Part shown: positions 9,284-18,595 of the stretch, in pieces
Position numbering within the stretch: position 1 is the stretch's first letter
Layout of the letters: every line of letters begins with the position of its first letter
DNA from: Verrucomicrobiota bacterium
GTDB lineage: Bacteria; Verrucomicrobiota; Verrucomicrobiia; Palsa-1439
Direction: 5' to 3'
Assembly (NCBI GenBank): GCA_003164675.1
Contig: PLTX01000117.1
Coordinates: forward strand, 1 to 64,000
Length of the DNA: 64,000 bases
Notes under the pieces: model-generated
Database searches by the model: none
Seen by the model: only the letters and a program-made list of their open reading frames with translations
Told to the model about the DNA's origin: nothing
Made by a program: the position numbers and the translations under genes

Positions 9284-10876
9284 TCAGAATTTTGCGACCG
9301 TCATCGTTTGGAAAAGGTCGACCAACTGTCTCACCGCCGTGTTGGAGGCGTTAATCATCGGTCCCGGGTAAATCCCGATCCAGAACATGAAAAACATCAG
9401 CACCGCTCCGATGAAAATCTCCCGTCCTGTCATGTCGGGCAGACCGGCCCATTTCGTGTTTAGCGGGCCGAAACAGACCTTTTGCATCATGCCCAGCAGG
9501 AACACGGCGGTGATGACCAATCCGATGGTCGCCAGCGACGTGATCAGCGTGACGATGGGGAACGCGCCTTTGAACACGAGAAATTCACCTACAAACCCGT
9601 TGAGTCCAGGCAATCCCAACGATGAGAACATCGAGATGCCCAGAATGCCCGCGTAAATTGGCATGTTCTTGCGCAGGCCGCCGTATTCTTCGAGCTTGCG
9701 CGTGTGCGTCCGTTCGTAAATCACGCCCACGAGGAAGAACAACGCCGCGGAGCTGATGCCATGATTGAACATCTGCAACATCGCGCCGTTGAGCGCCGCG
9801 GATTTTTCGTTCGCGATATCGGCCACGTTCGGCGCCGAGGCGACCGTGGCAAAAATGCCCAGCATCGCGTAGCCCATGTGATTGACGGACGAGTACGCGA
9901 CGAGCCGCTTGAAGTCTGTTTGTGCCAGCGCGGCGAAGGCGCCGAATACAATACTGGCCAGGGCCAAAAACAGCAGCACGTGCACATGCGCATGGACTTG
10001 ATCGGGGAAAATCGGCAGGATAATTCGCAGGAAGCCGTACACACCCATCTTCAACAAAACGGCCGCCAGCAGCATCGAGCCGCCGGTCGGCGCCTGCGTA
10101 TGTGCGTCGGGCAACCAGGTATGAAACGGCCAGATGGGCACCTTGATCGCAAATCCCAGGAACGTGCCCCAAAACAGCAACGATCCGAAGCACGATGCGC
10201 TAACATGGAAACCCGTCCGCTCGTGGATGCTGGCCACGAGCCTGGAGATGGCCACGCCCAGTTCCCCCGAAGCCGCCTTTTGGCGCAAGTCCAGGAAGTC
10301 GAGGGAATTCGTCGCCAGATAGATAAAGGAAAACGCCAGGAGTATCCCGACACTGCCGGCGAGGGTGTAGACGAAGAACTTGAACGATGCGTACGTGCGG
10401 TCCTCGGCTCCCCAGATTTTGATGAGGAAATACATCGGGATCAGCCCGAGTTCCCAGAAGATGAACCAGTGGAAGAAATTGAGGGCGGTAAAGACGCCGA
10501 ACATGCCGGTTTGCAGGAGCAGGAACAGAATGAAAAACAGTTTCACATTCCGGTCCTGCTTCCAATGCGCCAGCAACGCCAACGGGGTGACGATCGCCGT
10601 CAACAGAACCATCGTCACGCTGAGTCCATCGACACCCAGACGATAATCGACGTTGAGCGTGGGGATCCACGACCAGCGCTCCTCGAACGCCAGCCCCGCG
10701 TTCGGATCAAACCGGCTCCATACGCAAAGAGTCGTCAAGAGCGAGATCATGCTGGCGCCCAGCGCGATCAGTTTGATCTCGCGCTCGCTGGTCTTTGGCA
10801 GCAACAAGATCAGTGCCGCGGCGACCAGCGGCATGAACGTGATGAGCGACAACAAGGGGATCGAGGACTGGGTCAT
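9284..10876 (-). CDS. nuoM: NADH-quinone oxidoreductase subunit M, first copy
   Basis: Antiporter-like proton-pumping subunit of complex I, 530 residues. Diagnostic segments are FIFWELGLIPMYFLIKIWG (TM5 glutamate), GGSMLLAAVLLKMGVYGF (lysine), ALAQTDFKRLVAYSSVNHMGY and GLPGLNGFVGEF. The frame is open to 10981 but the ATG at 10876 overlaps the nuoL TGA as ATGA, the same coupling used through the cluster. It is much longer at the N-terminal loop than the second copy and differs in most variable positions, so the two are old paralogues and not a recent duplication. Confidence 0.93.
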   Translation of the reverse strand: MTQSSIPLLSLITFMPLVAAALILLLPKTSEREIKLIALGASMISLLTTLCVWSRFDPNAGLAFEERWSWIPTLNVDYRLGVDGLSVTMVLLTAIVTPLALLAHWKQDRNVKLFFILFLLLQTGMFGVFTALNFFHWFIFWELGLIPMYFLIKIWGAEDRTYASFKFFVYTLAGSVGILLAFSFIYLATNSLDFLDLRQKAASGELGVAISRLVASIHERTGFHVSASCFGSLLFWGTFLGFAIKVPIWPFHTWLPDAHTQAPTGGSMLLAAVLLKMGVYGFLRIILPIFPDQVHAHVHVLLFLALASIVFGAFAALAQTDFKRLVAYSSVNHMGYAMLGIFATVASAPNVADIANEKSAALNGAMLQMFNHGISSAALFFLVGVIYERTHTRKLEEYGGLRKNMPIYAGILGISMFSSLGLPGLNGFVGEFLVFKGAFPIVTLITSLATIGLVITAVFLLGMMQKVCFGPLNTKWAGLPDMTGREIFIGAVLMFFMFWIGIYPGPMINASNTAVRQLVDLFQTMTVAKF

Positions 10877-12942
10877 GTGAAGAAGTAAATCAGCAATAGA
10901 ATTGCTGCCCCCAGGCTCAACACGCGGAAATAGTTTTGGATGCGACCGTTTTCCAGCTTTGAAAACTCCTCGCCCTCCCACCGTACGCTCTCGCAGCCGG
11001 CGTCAAAGCCACCGTTGATGAAGAACTCGTCACCGATCCAACGAAAGACTTGGGAGATGCCCCAGGCCGTCCAGGCTATCGCGTGCAGGATGCCATCGAC
11101 GACCGATTTGTCTACCAGCCGGAAGAACATGCCGCACGTGGCCGTGAATCGGATGATCGTCACATCATAAAGTTCATCGATATACCACTTGCGATTCAGG
11201 AACGTGAACAGACTTCCCAACGCCGCAGAAAGCGGGTCTTCATCGGTCGCATGTTCCATGGTCTTGCGGCCGTAAACCGCCCAACCAAGCAACAGACCCA
11301 GCGCCACCACAGCCAGCGAGGCACCCATGACGACGGCCTTTCCTTCCACCGATTCAGCTCCTTCGACGCCGAGGTACTCCCCGTATTTGTGGCCAAAGAA
11401 GCCGAGACCAATGGCGAATAAACTCAGCACCGCGATCGGCAACCACATATTCCAGGTCACTTCGTGCGGTTCGCCGCCGTGATGACCATGCTCGTGATCA
11501 TCGTGCTTGCCGTGCTTGTCGTGGCCGTGATCGTTTTCTCCGCCGCGCCATTTGCCGGCGAAAACCATGAACATCTGGCGCGTCATGTAAAACGCCGTGA
11601 GAAACGCGGCGAATGTTGCGAGACCCCACGCATACTTGTTGCGATGGAACGTTGACAGCAGGATTTCATCCTTGGAAAAGAATCCCGCAAATGGCGGCAC
11701 ACCGCACAGAGCCAACATGCCGATGAGATAGCACCAGAATGTGATCGGCATGTATTTTCTCAGGCCGCCCATCTTCCGCATGTCCTGCTCATGGTGCGTG
11801 CCGATAATGACGCAGCCGGATCCCAAGAAGAGCAGCGCTTTGAAAAACGCGTGCGTCAGCAGGTGAAACTGTCCCGCTACCACGCTGCCTGCGCCAAGCG
11901 CCATGACCATGAAACCCAGCTGCGAGCATGTTGAATACGCCAGCACGCGCTTGATGTCGAACTGCGCGACCGCAATCGTCGCGGAAAACACCGCCGTGAT
12001 ACAACCGACCCACATGACAAAATCCAATACCCAGGAACCCGCTTCCGCAGTGAACAGGGGGTACATGCGTCCGACCATGAACACGCCTGCCGCGACCATC
12101 GTGGCCGCGTGAATGAGCGCGCTGACGGGTGTGGGGCCTTCCATCGCGTCCGGCAACCACACATGCAGCGGGAATTGCGCGCTCTTGCCCATCGCGCCAA
12201 TAAACAGGAGAAACGCAATCGTGCTTGCCGCCGACAGGCCCCACCAGCCGTTTCGCAGAGCCAGCGCACTCACCTGCTCCAACGCGCCCGGGTGAAGCGT
12301 GTCGTGCGTGTACAAATTCAGCGTGCCCGTCTTCCAATACAACATCACGATGCCGAGCAGGAAGCCGACGTCGCCGATGCGGGTCGTAATAAACGCCTTC
12401 TTCATGGCTGCCGCCGCCGCCGGCTTGAAATACCAGAAGCCGATGAGCAAATAGCTGCACAAGCCGACGAGTTCCCAGCACATGTACAGCAACAGCAGAT
12501 TGTTCGAGACGACCAGGCCCAGCATCGAGGCGGCGAACAGCGACAGGAAGCAGAAGAACCGCGTGAAATTCTCATCGTCGGCCATGTACCCCGTCGCGTT
12601 GACAAAAATCCAGAACCCGACGAACGCGACCATCACCGCCATCCCCTCTGCCAGTGGGTCGAGGATGAACCCGAGGCCGAGGCTCGTGGTCCCGAACTTG
12701 AACCATGTAAAGTTGAAGATCGCCCGCTCGATCTCGTGGTGCTGGCCGCCACCGCCAATGGTTGCGAAGAATGCCCGGAGCGCGAAAATACACGAGAGGC
12801 CCATCGCGATGATGGTCAGCGCTCCCGACGCTTTGCGCGACGGGCGTTTCATCAACGACTGAATCGCCGCGGCCATCAGTGGGAAAAACGGGATCAGCCA
12901 CTGCTGCCGTGCGAGATGCTGAAGGTATTCGCCGTGTTCCAT
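10873..12942 (-). CDS. nuoL: NADH-quinone oxidoreductase subunit L, enlarged
   Basis: Distal antiporter-like subunit with the long lateral helix. 689 residues against about 610 in E. coli. Key segments: CWELVGLCSYLLIGFW (TM5 glutamate), SALIHAATMVAAGVFM, AVAQFDIKRVLAYSTCSQLGF, PFAGFFSKDEIL. A histidine-rich loop (GHDKHGKHDDHEHGHH and flanks) lies at about residues 467-492. Near the C-terminus the lateral-helix region has an apparent insertion of about 25 residues (around residues 631-660, containing IGDEFFINGG and WEGEEF) before GRIQNYF and the last helix. An enlarged NuoL of this kind goes with a second NuoM in the published 2M complex I type. ATG at 12942. Confidence 0.95.
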   Translation of the reverse strand: MEHGEYLQHLARQQWLIPFFPLMAAAIQSLMKRPSRKASGALTIIAMGLSCIFALRAFFATIGGGGQHHEIERAIFNFTWFKFGTTSLGLGFILDPLAEGMAVMVAFVGFWIFVNATGYMADDENFTRFFCFLSLFAASMLGLVVSNNLLLLYMCWELVGLCSYLLIGFWYFKPAAAAAMKKAFITTRIGDVGFLLGIVMLYWKTGTLNLYTHDTLHPGALEQVSALALRNGWWGLSAASTIAFLLFIGAMGKSAQFPLHVWLPDAMEGPTPVSALIHAATMVAAGVFMVGRMYPLFTAEAGSWVLDFVMWVGCITAVFSATIAVAQFDIKRVLAYSTCSQLGFMVMALGAGSVVAGQFHLLTHAFFKALLFLGSGCVIIGTHHEQDMRKMGGLRKYMPITFWCYLIGMLALCGVPPFAGFFSKDEILLSTFHRNKYAWGLATFAAFLTAFYMTRQMFMVFAGKWRGGENDHGHDKHGKHDDHEHGHHGGEPHEVTWNMWLPIAVLSLFAIGLGFFGHKYGEYLGVEGAESVEGKAVVMGASLAVVALGLLLGWAVYGRKTMEHATDEDPLSAALGSLFTFLNRKWYIDELYDVTIIRFTATCGMFFRLVDKSVVDGILHAIAWTAWGISQVFRWIGDEFFINGGFDAGCESVRWEGEEFSKLENGRIQNYFRVLSLGAAILLLIYFFT

Positions 12943-12943
12943 C

Positions 12944-13255
12944 TTACCCCTTCAGGCTCGTGAACTCGTCGACATCGACGGATTTGTACTGCCGATAGAT
13001 GGCGATGACCAACGCCAGACCAACAGCCGATTCCGCCGCGGCAATCGAGATGGCGAAAATGGCAAACATGTAGGCGGTCGGCACGGCAAAATACTTGTAG
13101 TGCCAGAATACGATCAGGTTCAGGATGGCCGCGTTGAACATAATCTCAATGCCGATGAGCACGATGATGGCGTTTTTGCGCGACAACGCTCCGCACAAGC
13201 CGATGGCGAACAGAAACGCCGAAAGCATGAGATAATCGCCGAGGGGGATGTTCAT
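12944..13255 (-). CDS. nuoK: NADH-quinone oxidoreductase subunit K
   Basis: Small three-helix membrane subunit, 103 residues, with the conserved membrane glutamates in LIGIEIMFNAAILN and AISIAAAESAVGLAL that form part of the proton path. The open frame extends far upstream through the nuoJ region, but the ATG at 13255 overlaps the nuoJ stop (ATGA) and gives the normal family N-terminus MNIPLGDYL. It ends one base before the nuoL start. Confidence 0.95.
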   Translation of the reverse strand: MNIPLGDYLMLSAFLFAIGLCGALSRKNAIIVLIGIEIMFNAAILNLIVFWHYKYFAVPTAYMFAIFAISIAAAESAVGLALVIAIYRQYKSVDVDEFTSLKG

Positions 13256-13758
13256 CGCCTGCGGATGACCTCCTCCAGCGCGATGACGACGGCGCCGATG
13301 AGCGCCGCGGTCAGCAGCACGGCCATTGCCTCGAATGGCACCACCCAGTCCGTGACCATCGCCTTCCCGATTTCCACCATGGAGGTTTGCGCTCCGCCAG
13401 CCGGCAGAATTTGGGCGAGCTGGTCTTTGCGAATAATTGCCCACAACAACCCCGCGATGATGATGGCCGTGCCCATGCCCGCCCACCATTTGCCGCCCAA
13501 AACCTCACGTGGCCCTTCGTCGCCGGTCACGTGCCTTGTCAGCATGATCGCAAACAACATCAACACGGCAACGGCGCCGACATAGATGAGGATTTGCACG
13601 GCTCCGAGAAAGTCCGCACGCAACAGGAAGTAATGTCCCGCGATGCCGAGGAAAAACAGAATCAACGACAACACGCAATGGACGAGGTTGCGAAGCATGA
13701 TGGCAAACAGCGCGCCGAGCACTGTGATGGCGGAAAGAATCCAGAAGATGGTTTCCAT
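13252..13758 (-). CDS. nuoJ: NADH-quinone oxidoreductase subunit J
   Basis: Five-helix membrane subunit; 168 residues from ATG 13758 (METIFWILSAITVLGAL). Motifs: RNLVHCVLSLILFFLGIAGH and QILIYVGAVAVLMLFAIML, the latter containing the pi-bulge helix TM3. The open frame runs on upstream into nuoH, but the ATG five bases after the nuoH stop is the natural start. Residues 100-130 include an alanine/tryptophan-rich periplasmic loop typical of the family. Confidence 0.94.
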   Translation of the reverse strand: METIFWILSAITVLGALFAIMLRNLVHCVLSLILFFLGIAGHYFLLRADFLGAVQILIYVGAVAVLMLFAIMLTRHVTGDEGPREVLGGKWWAGMGTAIIIAGLLWAIIRKDQLAQILPAGGAQTSMVEIGKAMVTDWVVPFEAMAVLLTAALIGAVVIALEEVIRRR

Positions 13759-13763
13759 GGCGA

Positions 13764-14930
13764 TCAGGAGGCGTAGCGATACGTTCGGGGTGCGACGTTC
13801 TCTGTGGCGGCCAGTTTCGAAAGGGTGACGAACCAGAGAACGAGCCACAAGGTCGTCGCCACCCACGCCAGGGGACGGAAGGTCAGGTAATGCCACATGC
13901 CCACCGCGACGATGTTCGCGATCGACATTGGCAACAGGACTTTCCAGGCAAATCCCAGCAACTGGTCGACGCGCACCCGCGGCCACGTGCCACGGATCCA
14001 GATGTTGAGCACGATCATGAACGCCAGCTTGATGAAGAACCAAAACATCGAGATCAAGCCGCCAACCCAGCCGGGGCCGCTGCCGGGGCCGTTGTAGCCA
14101 CCGAGGAACATCGTGACGGTGATTCCCGCCATCGCAATGGACGCGAGATATTCGCCCATCTGGAAAAGCGCGAATTTGAATCCGCTATATTCGGTGTGAT
14201 AGCCGGCGATGATTTCAGATTCGGCCTCGGGTATATCGAACGGTGTGCGGGCCGATTCCGCCATGGCGCCGATCGTGAACAGGACGAATCCAACGAATCC
14301 CCAGGGTCGGAAGACGAACCAGTTGGTGACGTTGAGTATTCCCCCGCTCTGCGCGCGGGCGATACGCAGGGTCGAAAGCGAGCCGACGGCCATTACCACC
14401 GCCACCGCCGCCAGCACCATTGGGACTTCGTAGGAAACGACCTGCGCCACCGCGCGCATGGCGCCAAGGAGCGAGAACTTGTTGCGCGACGCCCACCCGC
14501 CCATGAACAAGGCCAACACGCTCACGGTACTGACGGCAAACGCAAACAGAATCCCAATATTCAGGTCGACGGGGACCAGCCTGGTGCCGACCGGCACCAC
14601 GGAGAAAAGCAGGATCGATGGGATCACCGCGATAACCGGCGCGAGGAAATGGACGAATTGATCGGCCCGCCGCGGCACAATGTCTTCTTTTATGAGCAGC
14701 TTCAGCCCATCGGCAATTGGCTGGAGAATCCCCCACCGCCCGACGCGGTTTGGGCCGAAGCGGTTTTGGATTCGACCCAGCGCCTTGCGTTCGACAAGTG
14801 TCGTGTAGGCAAAGATGCCAAGGAAAACGCTGAGCACGAACAAAATGGGAATCGCCATGGATGTCCACAGCAAGACGCTGTCCGGCGCATTCACGAACCA
14901 GATACGCAGTTGTTGATAAATCGTTTCCAA
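13764..14930 (-). CDS. nuoH: NADH-quinone oxidoreductase subunit H
   Basis: Membrane subunit that with NuoB and NuoD forms the quinone-binding chamber. 388 residues; motifs LVERKALGRIQNRFGPNRVG, GILQPIADGLKLLIKEDIVP and the acidic loop RTPFDIPEAESEIIAGYHTE-type sequence. The first in-frame start is TTG at 14930 with no clear ribosome binding site; GTG at 14894 is an alternative. A near-consensus promoter lies 30-60 bases upstream, so the TTG could lie close to the mRNA 5' end. Precedes nuoJ by five bases. Confidence 0.94.
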   Translation of the reverse strand: METIYQQLRIWFVNAPDSVLLWTSMAIPILFVLSVFLGIFAYTTLVERKALGRIQNRFGPNRVGRWGILQPIADGLKLLIKEDIVPRRADQFVHFLAPVIAVIPSILLFSVVPVGTRLVPVDLNIGILFAFAVSTVSVLALFMGGWASRNKFSLLGAMRAVAQVVSYEVPMVLAAVAVVMAVGSLSTLRIARAQSGGILNVTNWFVFRPWGFVGFVLFTIGAMAESARTPFDIPEAESEIIAGYHTEYSGFKFALFQMGEYLASIAMAGITVTMFLGGYNGPGSGPGWVGGLISMFWFFIKLAFMIVLNIWIRGTWPRVRVDQLLGFAWKVLLPMSIANIVAVGMWHYLTFRPLAWVATTLWLVLWFVTLSKLAATENVAPRTYRYAS

Positions 14931-14962
14931 ACCCAGTGAATCCCCTGCCCCAAAGCTCGCTG

Positions 14963-14991
14963 GTTATAAGAAAACAGCGAACGCGTGTCAA
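14963..14991 (-). promoter_or_regulatory. Candidate sigma-70 promoter for nuoHJKLMMN
   Basis: Reading the minus strand, TTGACA (14991-14986), a 17-base spacer and TATAAC (14968-14963) match the vegetative promoter consensus at 11 of 12 positions. The predicted start is near 14956, about 26 bases before the nuoH TTG. It lies in the only sizeable gap (98 bases) inside the nuo cluster, between nuoI and nuoH. Confidence 0.6.
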
Positions 14992-15028
14992 ACTTCACAC
15001 GACTCTTACGCTTTTCCTGACTCCTCCA

Positions 15029-15604
15029 TCAGCTTTTTGAGCCTGTTGGGGGTTTTGCGCCAGCCGGAGCGGCTTTCTTCGCCTTCTTTTCCTTCTCTGC
15101 CTTCAGCTTTGCATCGACGACGGTCGCCTCAGTCGGCTTGATCCTACCATAATATTCGTTCGACTTAAGCAGGTCAGGCAGGTGTTCGACGAGTTCGTCA
15201 AAGCGACCGTACCGCGACTTCTCGTAATCGTTGTCCATCTTGATCGCATCGAACGGGCAGACTTCCACGCAAATCTGGCACTGCATGCAGACGCTGGTAT
15301 CGATGTCGAACACCTTCGGGCGCTGCCGCGGTTTGCCCTTCTCATCGCGGTCCATGACGATGTAAATGCATTGTGGCGGGCATTCGGTTTCGCAAATCTT
15401 GCAGGCCACGCAACGCATCGTGTCGACCGGATTCTTGTTGTCGTCATACACGAGGAACGGGAACGTGCGCGAGTTTTCGGGCGTCTGGACGCGTTCTTCG
15501 GGATACTGGACGGTCACGAGCCGCTCTTTGTCGAAGTAGCTGCCGACGAAATTACGGGCGGTGACGACCATGCCATCCAACAAACCTTTGCCGATGAAGC
15601 CCAT
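15029..15604 (-). CDS. nuoI: NADH-quinone oxidoreductase subunit I (two 4Fe-4S ferredoxin-like)
   Basis: Peripheral-arm subunit that carries clusters N6a and N6b to NuoB. 191 residues from ATG 15604, with two cysteine motifs, CVACKICETECP and CMQCQICVEVCP. The C-terminus is a Lys/Ala-rich tail (KAEKEKKAKKAAPAGAKPP) not typical of the E. coli protein. ATG overlaps the nuoD TAA by one base (TAATG). In most clusters nuoI follows nuoH; here it precedes it, right after nuoD. Confidence 0.95.
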   Translation of the reverse strand: MGFIGKGLLDGMVVTARNFVGSYFDKERLVTVQYPEERVQTPENSRTFPFLVYDDNKNPVDTMRCVACKICETECPPQCIYIVMDRDEKGKPRQRPKVFDIDTSVCMQCQICVEVCPFDAIKMDNDYEKSRYGRFDELVEHLPDLLKSNEYYGRIKPTEATVVDAKLKAEKEKKAKKAAPAGAKPPTGSKS

Positions 15605-16770
15605 TAGCGGTCGACCTCCCCCAACACAATATCGATACTGCCGAGAATGATAACGACATCCGCGACCTTGTGGCCGAGGCACATGTCCTCGAGCGTGGTC
15701 AGGTTGATGAAGCTCGGCGGACGCACGTGGTAGCGGTACGGCTGTTTGCCGCCTTCGTCCGAAACCAGATAGAAGCCCAGCTCACCTTTTGGTGCTTCAA
15801 TGCGCCCATAGCCGTCGCCGGGCGGAATTTTGAAATTGCGGAGCTTCACTTCCGGCGCGACGTGCGGGCCGGCAGGAATATCGTGCAATGCCTGCTGCAG
15901 AATCTTGATGCTCTCGCGCATTTCCAGGACGCGGATGTAATAACGGTCGTAGACGTCGCCGACGTTGCCGACCGGCACGCGGAAATCCAAGCGGCCGTAA
16001 ACGCCGTACTCGTCGATCTTACGGACATCGTATTCCACACCGCTGGCGCGGGCCATCGGGCCGCTGATGCTGGCGTTGATGGCAAGTTCCTTGGGCAGAA
16101 TACCGATACGTTGCATGCGGGCGAGCAGGACTTCGTTGCCCGTGAGCAACATTTCAAATTCATCGAGAAAACGCGGGAAGCGGGAGACGATGTTCTTCGC
16201 GACGGCCAAATCCTTGCTCGTCATGTCCACGCGCACGCCGCCGAAGCGCATGTAATTGCACATCATGCGCGAGCCGCTGACGGCTTCGAAGAGGTCGAGA
16301 ATCCGTTCGCGCTCGCGGAAGGCGTAGAGCAACGGCGTGCCCCATGCGCCGAGGTCCTGCAACATGAAGCCGATGACGCACGAGTGGTTCAGGATACGCG
16401 TCAACTCGGACATGATCACGCGAAGGTACTCGGCGTGCTCGGGGACCTTGATGCCGGCGAGCTTTTCGACGGCCAACGCATAGGCCCAGTTGTTGCTCAT
16501 CGAATTCAAATAGTCGAGGCGGTCCGTGTAGGGCATCGAGCCGAGCCAGGCCATGCGCTCGGCCAGTTGCTCGTGATTGCGGTGCAGATAGCCCATGACG
16601 GGTTTGAGGGCAACGACGGTTTCGCCGTCCAGCACGCAATCCATGCGGAACACGCCGTGGGTGCTCGGGTGTTGCGGCCCGATGGAAACCTCAAGCGTCT
16701 GGGTCTCGATCAAGCCTTCCGACCCGGGCGTCCGCGTGAACTGCTTCTCTTCTGTGAGCGGCTGGATCAT
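15604..16770 (-). CDS. nuoD: NADH-quinone oxidoreductase subunit D (49 kDa)
   Basis: Quinone-site subunit related to the large subunit of [NiFe] hydrogenases. 388 residues from ATG 16770, which overlaps nuoC as ATGA. Signatures: [14 protein letters not shown] at the N-terminus with the quinone-loop histidine, [26 protein letters not shown]-type helix and [12 protein letters not shown] at the C-terminus. Separate nuoC and nuoD genes, not fused. Confidence 0.96.
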   Translation of the reverse strand: MIQPLTEEKQFTRTPGSEGLIETQTLEVSIGPQHPSTHGVFRMDCVLDGETVVALKPVMGYLHRNHEQLAERMAWLGSMPYTDRLDYLNSMSNNWAYALAVEKLAGIKVPEHAEYLRVIMSELTRILNHSCVIGFMLQDLGAWGTPLLYAFRERERILDLFEAVSGSRMMCNYMRFGGVRVDMTSKDLAVAKNIVSRFPRFLDEFEMLLTGNEVLLARMQRIGILPKELAINASISGPMARASGVEYDVRKIDEYGVYGRLDFRVPVGNVGDVYDRYYIRVLEMRESIKILQQALHDIPAGPHVAPEVKLRNFKIPPGDGYGRIEAPKGELGFYLVSDEGGKQPYRYHVRPPSFINLTTLEDMCLGHKVADVVIILGSIDIVLGEVDR

Positions 16771-17363
16771 TTCTTCCTGGCCTTTTCCAACTCTTCGCGA
16801 GCCGTCGGCGGCGTGATGCCACCCACCTGCACCGTTCGCTCGAGCGTGTCGTGGTGAGGGGTCGGCTCCCACTCGTAGTCCGCCGGCGGAACGTAGTCCT
16901 TGCGCATGGGATGATCCGTAAATTCGTCCCACATCAGAATGCGGCGCAAATCGGGATGACTGTCGAACCTCACGCCATAGAGATCGTACGCTTCGCGTTC
17001 CTGGAATTCGGCGCCACGCCAGAGAGAGGTCAATGATGGCACGCGGCACTGGTCGAGTTCGCGTGGCGCGCGCACTTTGAGAATGATGGGCCCGTGCTTC
17101 TGCGCAACGGAATACAGGTGGTAGACGACCTCGATGAAACCGGGGTTGTCAGCTTTTTGTAGATAATCGACGCCCGTCACACAGGAGCAAAAGTCCATCT
17201 GGAAACGCGGGTCTTCCTTGAGGAACTTCGCGACGGCGTAGATATGGTCACGGTCAACGAGCAGCGCGGGTTGCTGGGCGGCGGGCGTCGAGTTGATGAT
17301 CTCGAGTTTCGCGCCGGGAACGGCCTGTGCCGCAACCTCTTTGATTTTCTCGATGGCTTCCAT
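16767..17363 (-). CDS. nuoC: NADH-quinone oxidoreductase subunit C (30 kDa)
   Basis: Peripheral-arm structural subunit. 198 residues; signature [20 protein letters not shown] followed by [21 protein letters not shown] at 17363 overlaps the nuoB TGA by one base; stop overlaps the nuoD ATG by four. The acidic N-terminal domain (about residues 1-75) is variable as in the family. Confidence 0.95.
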   Translation of the reverse strand: MEAIEKIKEVAAQAVPGAKLEIINSTPAAQQPALLVDRDHIYAVAKFLKEDPRFQMDFCSCVTGVDYLQKADNPGFIEVVYHLYSVAQKHGPIILKVRAPRELDQCRVPSLTSLWRGAEFQEREAYDLYGVRFDSHPDLRRILMWDEFTDHPMRKDYVPPADYEWEPTPHHDTLERTVQVGGITPPTAREELEKARKK

Positions 17364-18007
17364 CAGGCTTTCTTGACCTCATCGAGCGTCACGTCGCGAT
17401 AGCTGCGCGGCGGCTGCCAGACTTCGCAATTCGCAGGCGGCTGCAAATCGTGGTCGCCGTAGGACGGGATGGGAAACTCGGTCTCGGCATTCTTATCGTA
17501 CCAGCGCAGACGGTTCTCCGTTTCGAGATGTTGATTCGCGATCTTTCGTTGGAGGGTCATGATGGCGTGAATCAACGCCTCGGGGCGCGGCGGGCAACCG
17601 GGGATATGCACATCCACGGGAATATAGCGGTCGATGCCCTTCAGCACATTATAACCGTCCTTGAACGGTCCGCCCGAAATGGCGCAGGCGCCCATGGCGA
17701 TGCAGTATTTCGGTTCGGGCATTTGGTTATAGAGGCGAACGACCAAGGGGGCCATTTTCTTGGTGACGGTGCCCGCGACGATCATCAAATCGGCCTGACG
17801 AGGGGTGGCGCGAAAGACTTCGGCTCCAAATCGCGCCAAATCGTAGCGGGCTGCGGCGCTGGCGATCATTTCAATGGCGCAACAGGCCAGTCCAAACTGC
17901 AACGGCCAAATCGAGCTTTTGCGGCCCCAGTTGTAAAGCTGTTCGAAAGGGAGAACGAAAATCCCCTGTTTCTGAAGCTCGCTTCTTAGACCTTCGTCGA
18001 CGGCCAT
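17363..18007 (-). CDS. nuoB: NADH-quinone oxidoreductase subunit B (N2 cluster)
   Basis: Holds the terminal 4Fe-4S cluster N2 that reduces quinone. 214 residues; cluster ligands in [10 protein letters not shown] (two adjacent cysteines), [10 protein letters not shown] and [27 protein letters not shown] is also typical. ATG at 18007, one base after the nuoA stop codon. The C-terminal 45 residues beyond the core are family-variable. Confidence 0.96.
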   Translation of the reverse strand: MAVDEGLRSELQKQGIFVLPFEQLYNWGRKSSIWPLQFGLACCAIEMIASAAARYDLARFGAEVFRATPRQADLMIVAGTVTKKMAPLVVRLYNQMPEPKYCIAMGACAISGGPFKDGYNVLKGIDRYIPVDVHIPGCPPRPEALIHAIMTLQRKIANQHLETENRLRWYDKNAETEFPIPSYGDHDLQPPANCEVWQPPRSYRDVTLDEVKKA

Positions 18008-18008
18008 G

Positions 18009-18377
18009 TTATTTCCAATCCAACGCGCCCTTGGCCCACGCGTAAACCAGCCCTTCCACGAGGAGGAGCACGAACACCATCATGGCGAGGAACCCACCAA
18101 ACGGCATTCCTCCAAACGCCACTGCCCACGGGTACAGAAAGACCGTCTCGACGGCAAAAATCACGTACACGAGGGCGTAGATGTAGTAGCCGACGCGGAA
18201 TTGGACCCACGCGTCGCCCTTGGAGGTCAGGCCGCACTCATAGGTGTCGTTCTTGGTAGCGGCGGGACGGTGCGGCGCGAGGAGCCACGCGATGGCCAGC
18301 GGCAGCAACGGGAACGCTACCGCCACCAGCAGGAACACGACGACGAACAAGTACTGATTTAAGTATAGATCTTTCAC
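18009..18377 (-). CDS. nuoA: NADH-quinone oxidoreductase subunit A
   Basis: Three-helix membrane subunit with the conserved acidic residues in [12 protein letters not shown] and [13 protein letters not shown]. The first in-frame start is TTG at 18422 (137 residues); the next, GTG at 18377, gives 122 residues beginning just before the first helix ([16 protein letters not shown]), closer to the usual NuoA start, so it is preferred here, though with only a weak ribosome binding site. First gene of the nuo cluster, behind a TTGACA-type promoter. Confidence 0.88.
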   Translation of the reverse strand: MKDLYLNQYLFVVVFLLVAVAFPLLPLAIAWLLAPHRPAATKNDTYECGLTSKGDAWVQFRVGYYIYALVYVIFAVETVFLYPWAVAFGGMPFGGFLAMMVFVLLLVEGLVYAWAKGALDWK

Positions 18378-18433
18378 CCGACCGATCCAAAAACGCAGCC
18401 CATCCGCGACCCCTTGCTCCAATTTTCACAATG

Positions 18434-18462
18434 TAGGTAACAGGATTGCCGAACCTTGTCAA
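18434..18462 (-). promoter_or_regulatory. Candidate promoter of the nuo operon
   Basis: On the minus strand TTGACA at 18462-18457 is followed after 17 bases by TACCTA (18439-18434). The predicted start, about 18427, lies just upstream of nuoA. The -35 is perfect, the -10 weak (TA...A). The rest of the 18423-18595 gap holds a short TACCGC/GCGGTA inverted repeat near 18525-18550 and nothing else I recognise. Confidence 0.4.
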
Positions 18463-18595
18463 GGTGGTGTCCAGCATGTGGTTGCGGTGGTGGCGGCAGT
18501 GCCAAACGGGGCTCGATAGGGCCTGAAATACCGCTATTTTATGGGGCGGTACAGGCGAAGAACTGACGCGGTTGTCGCGAGGCAGCGTTGTCCCG

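Noticed and set aside
16767-17049. Longer N-terminal extension of nuoD
   Set aside because: The upstream open frame lies wholly within nuoC, and the ATGA overlap gives a natural start at 16770.
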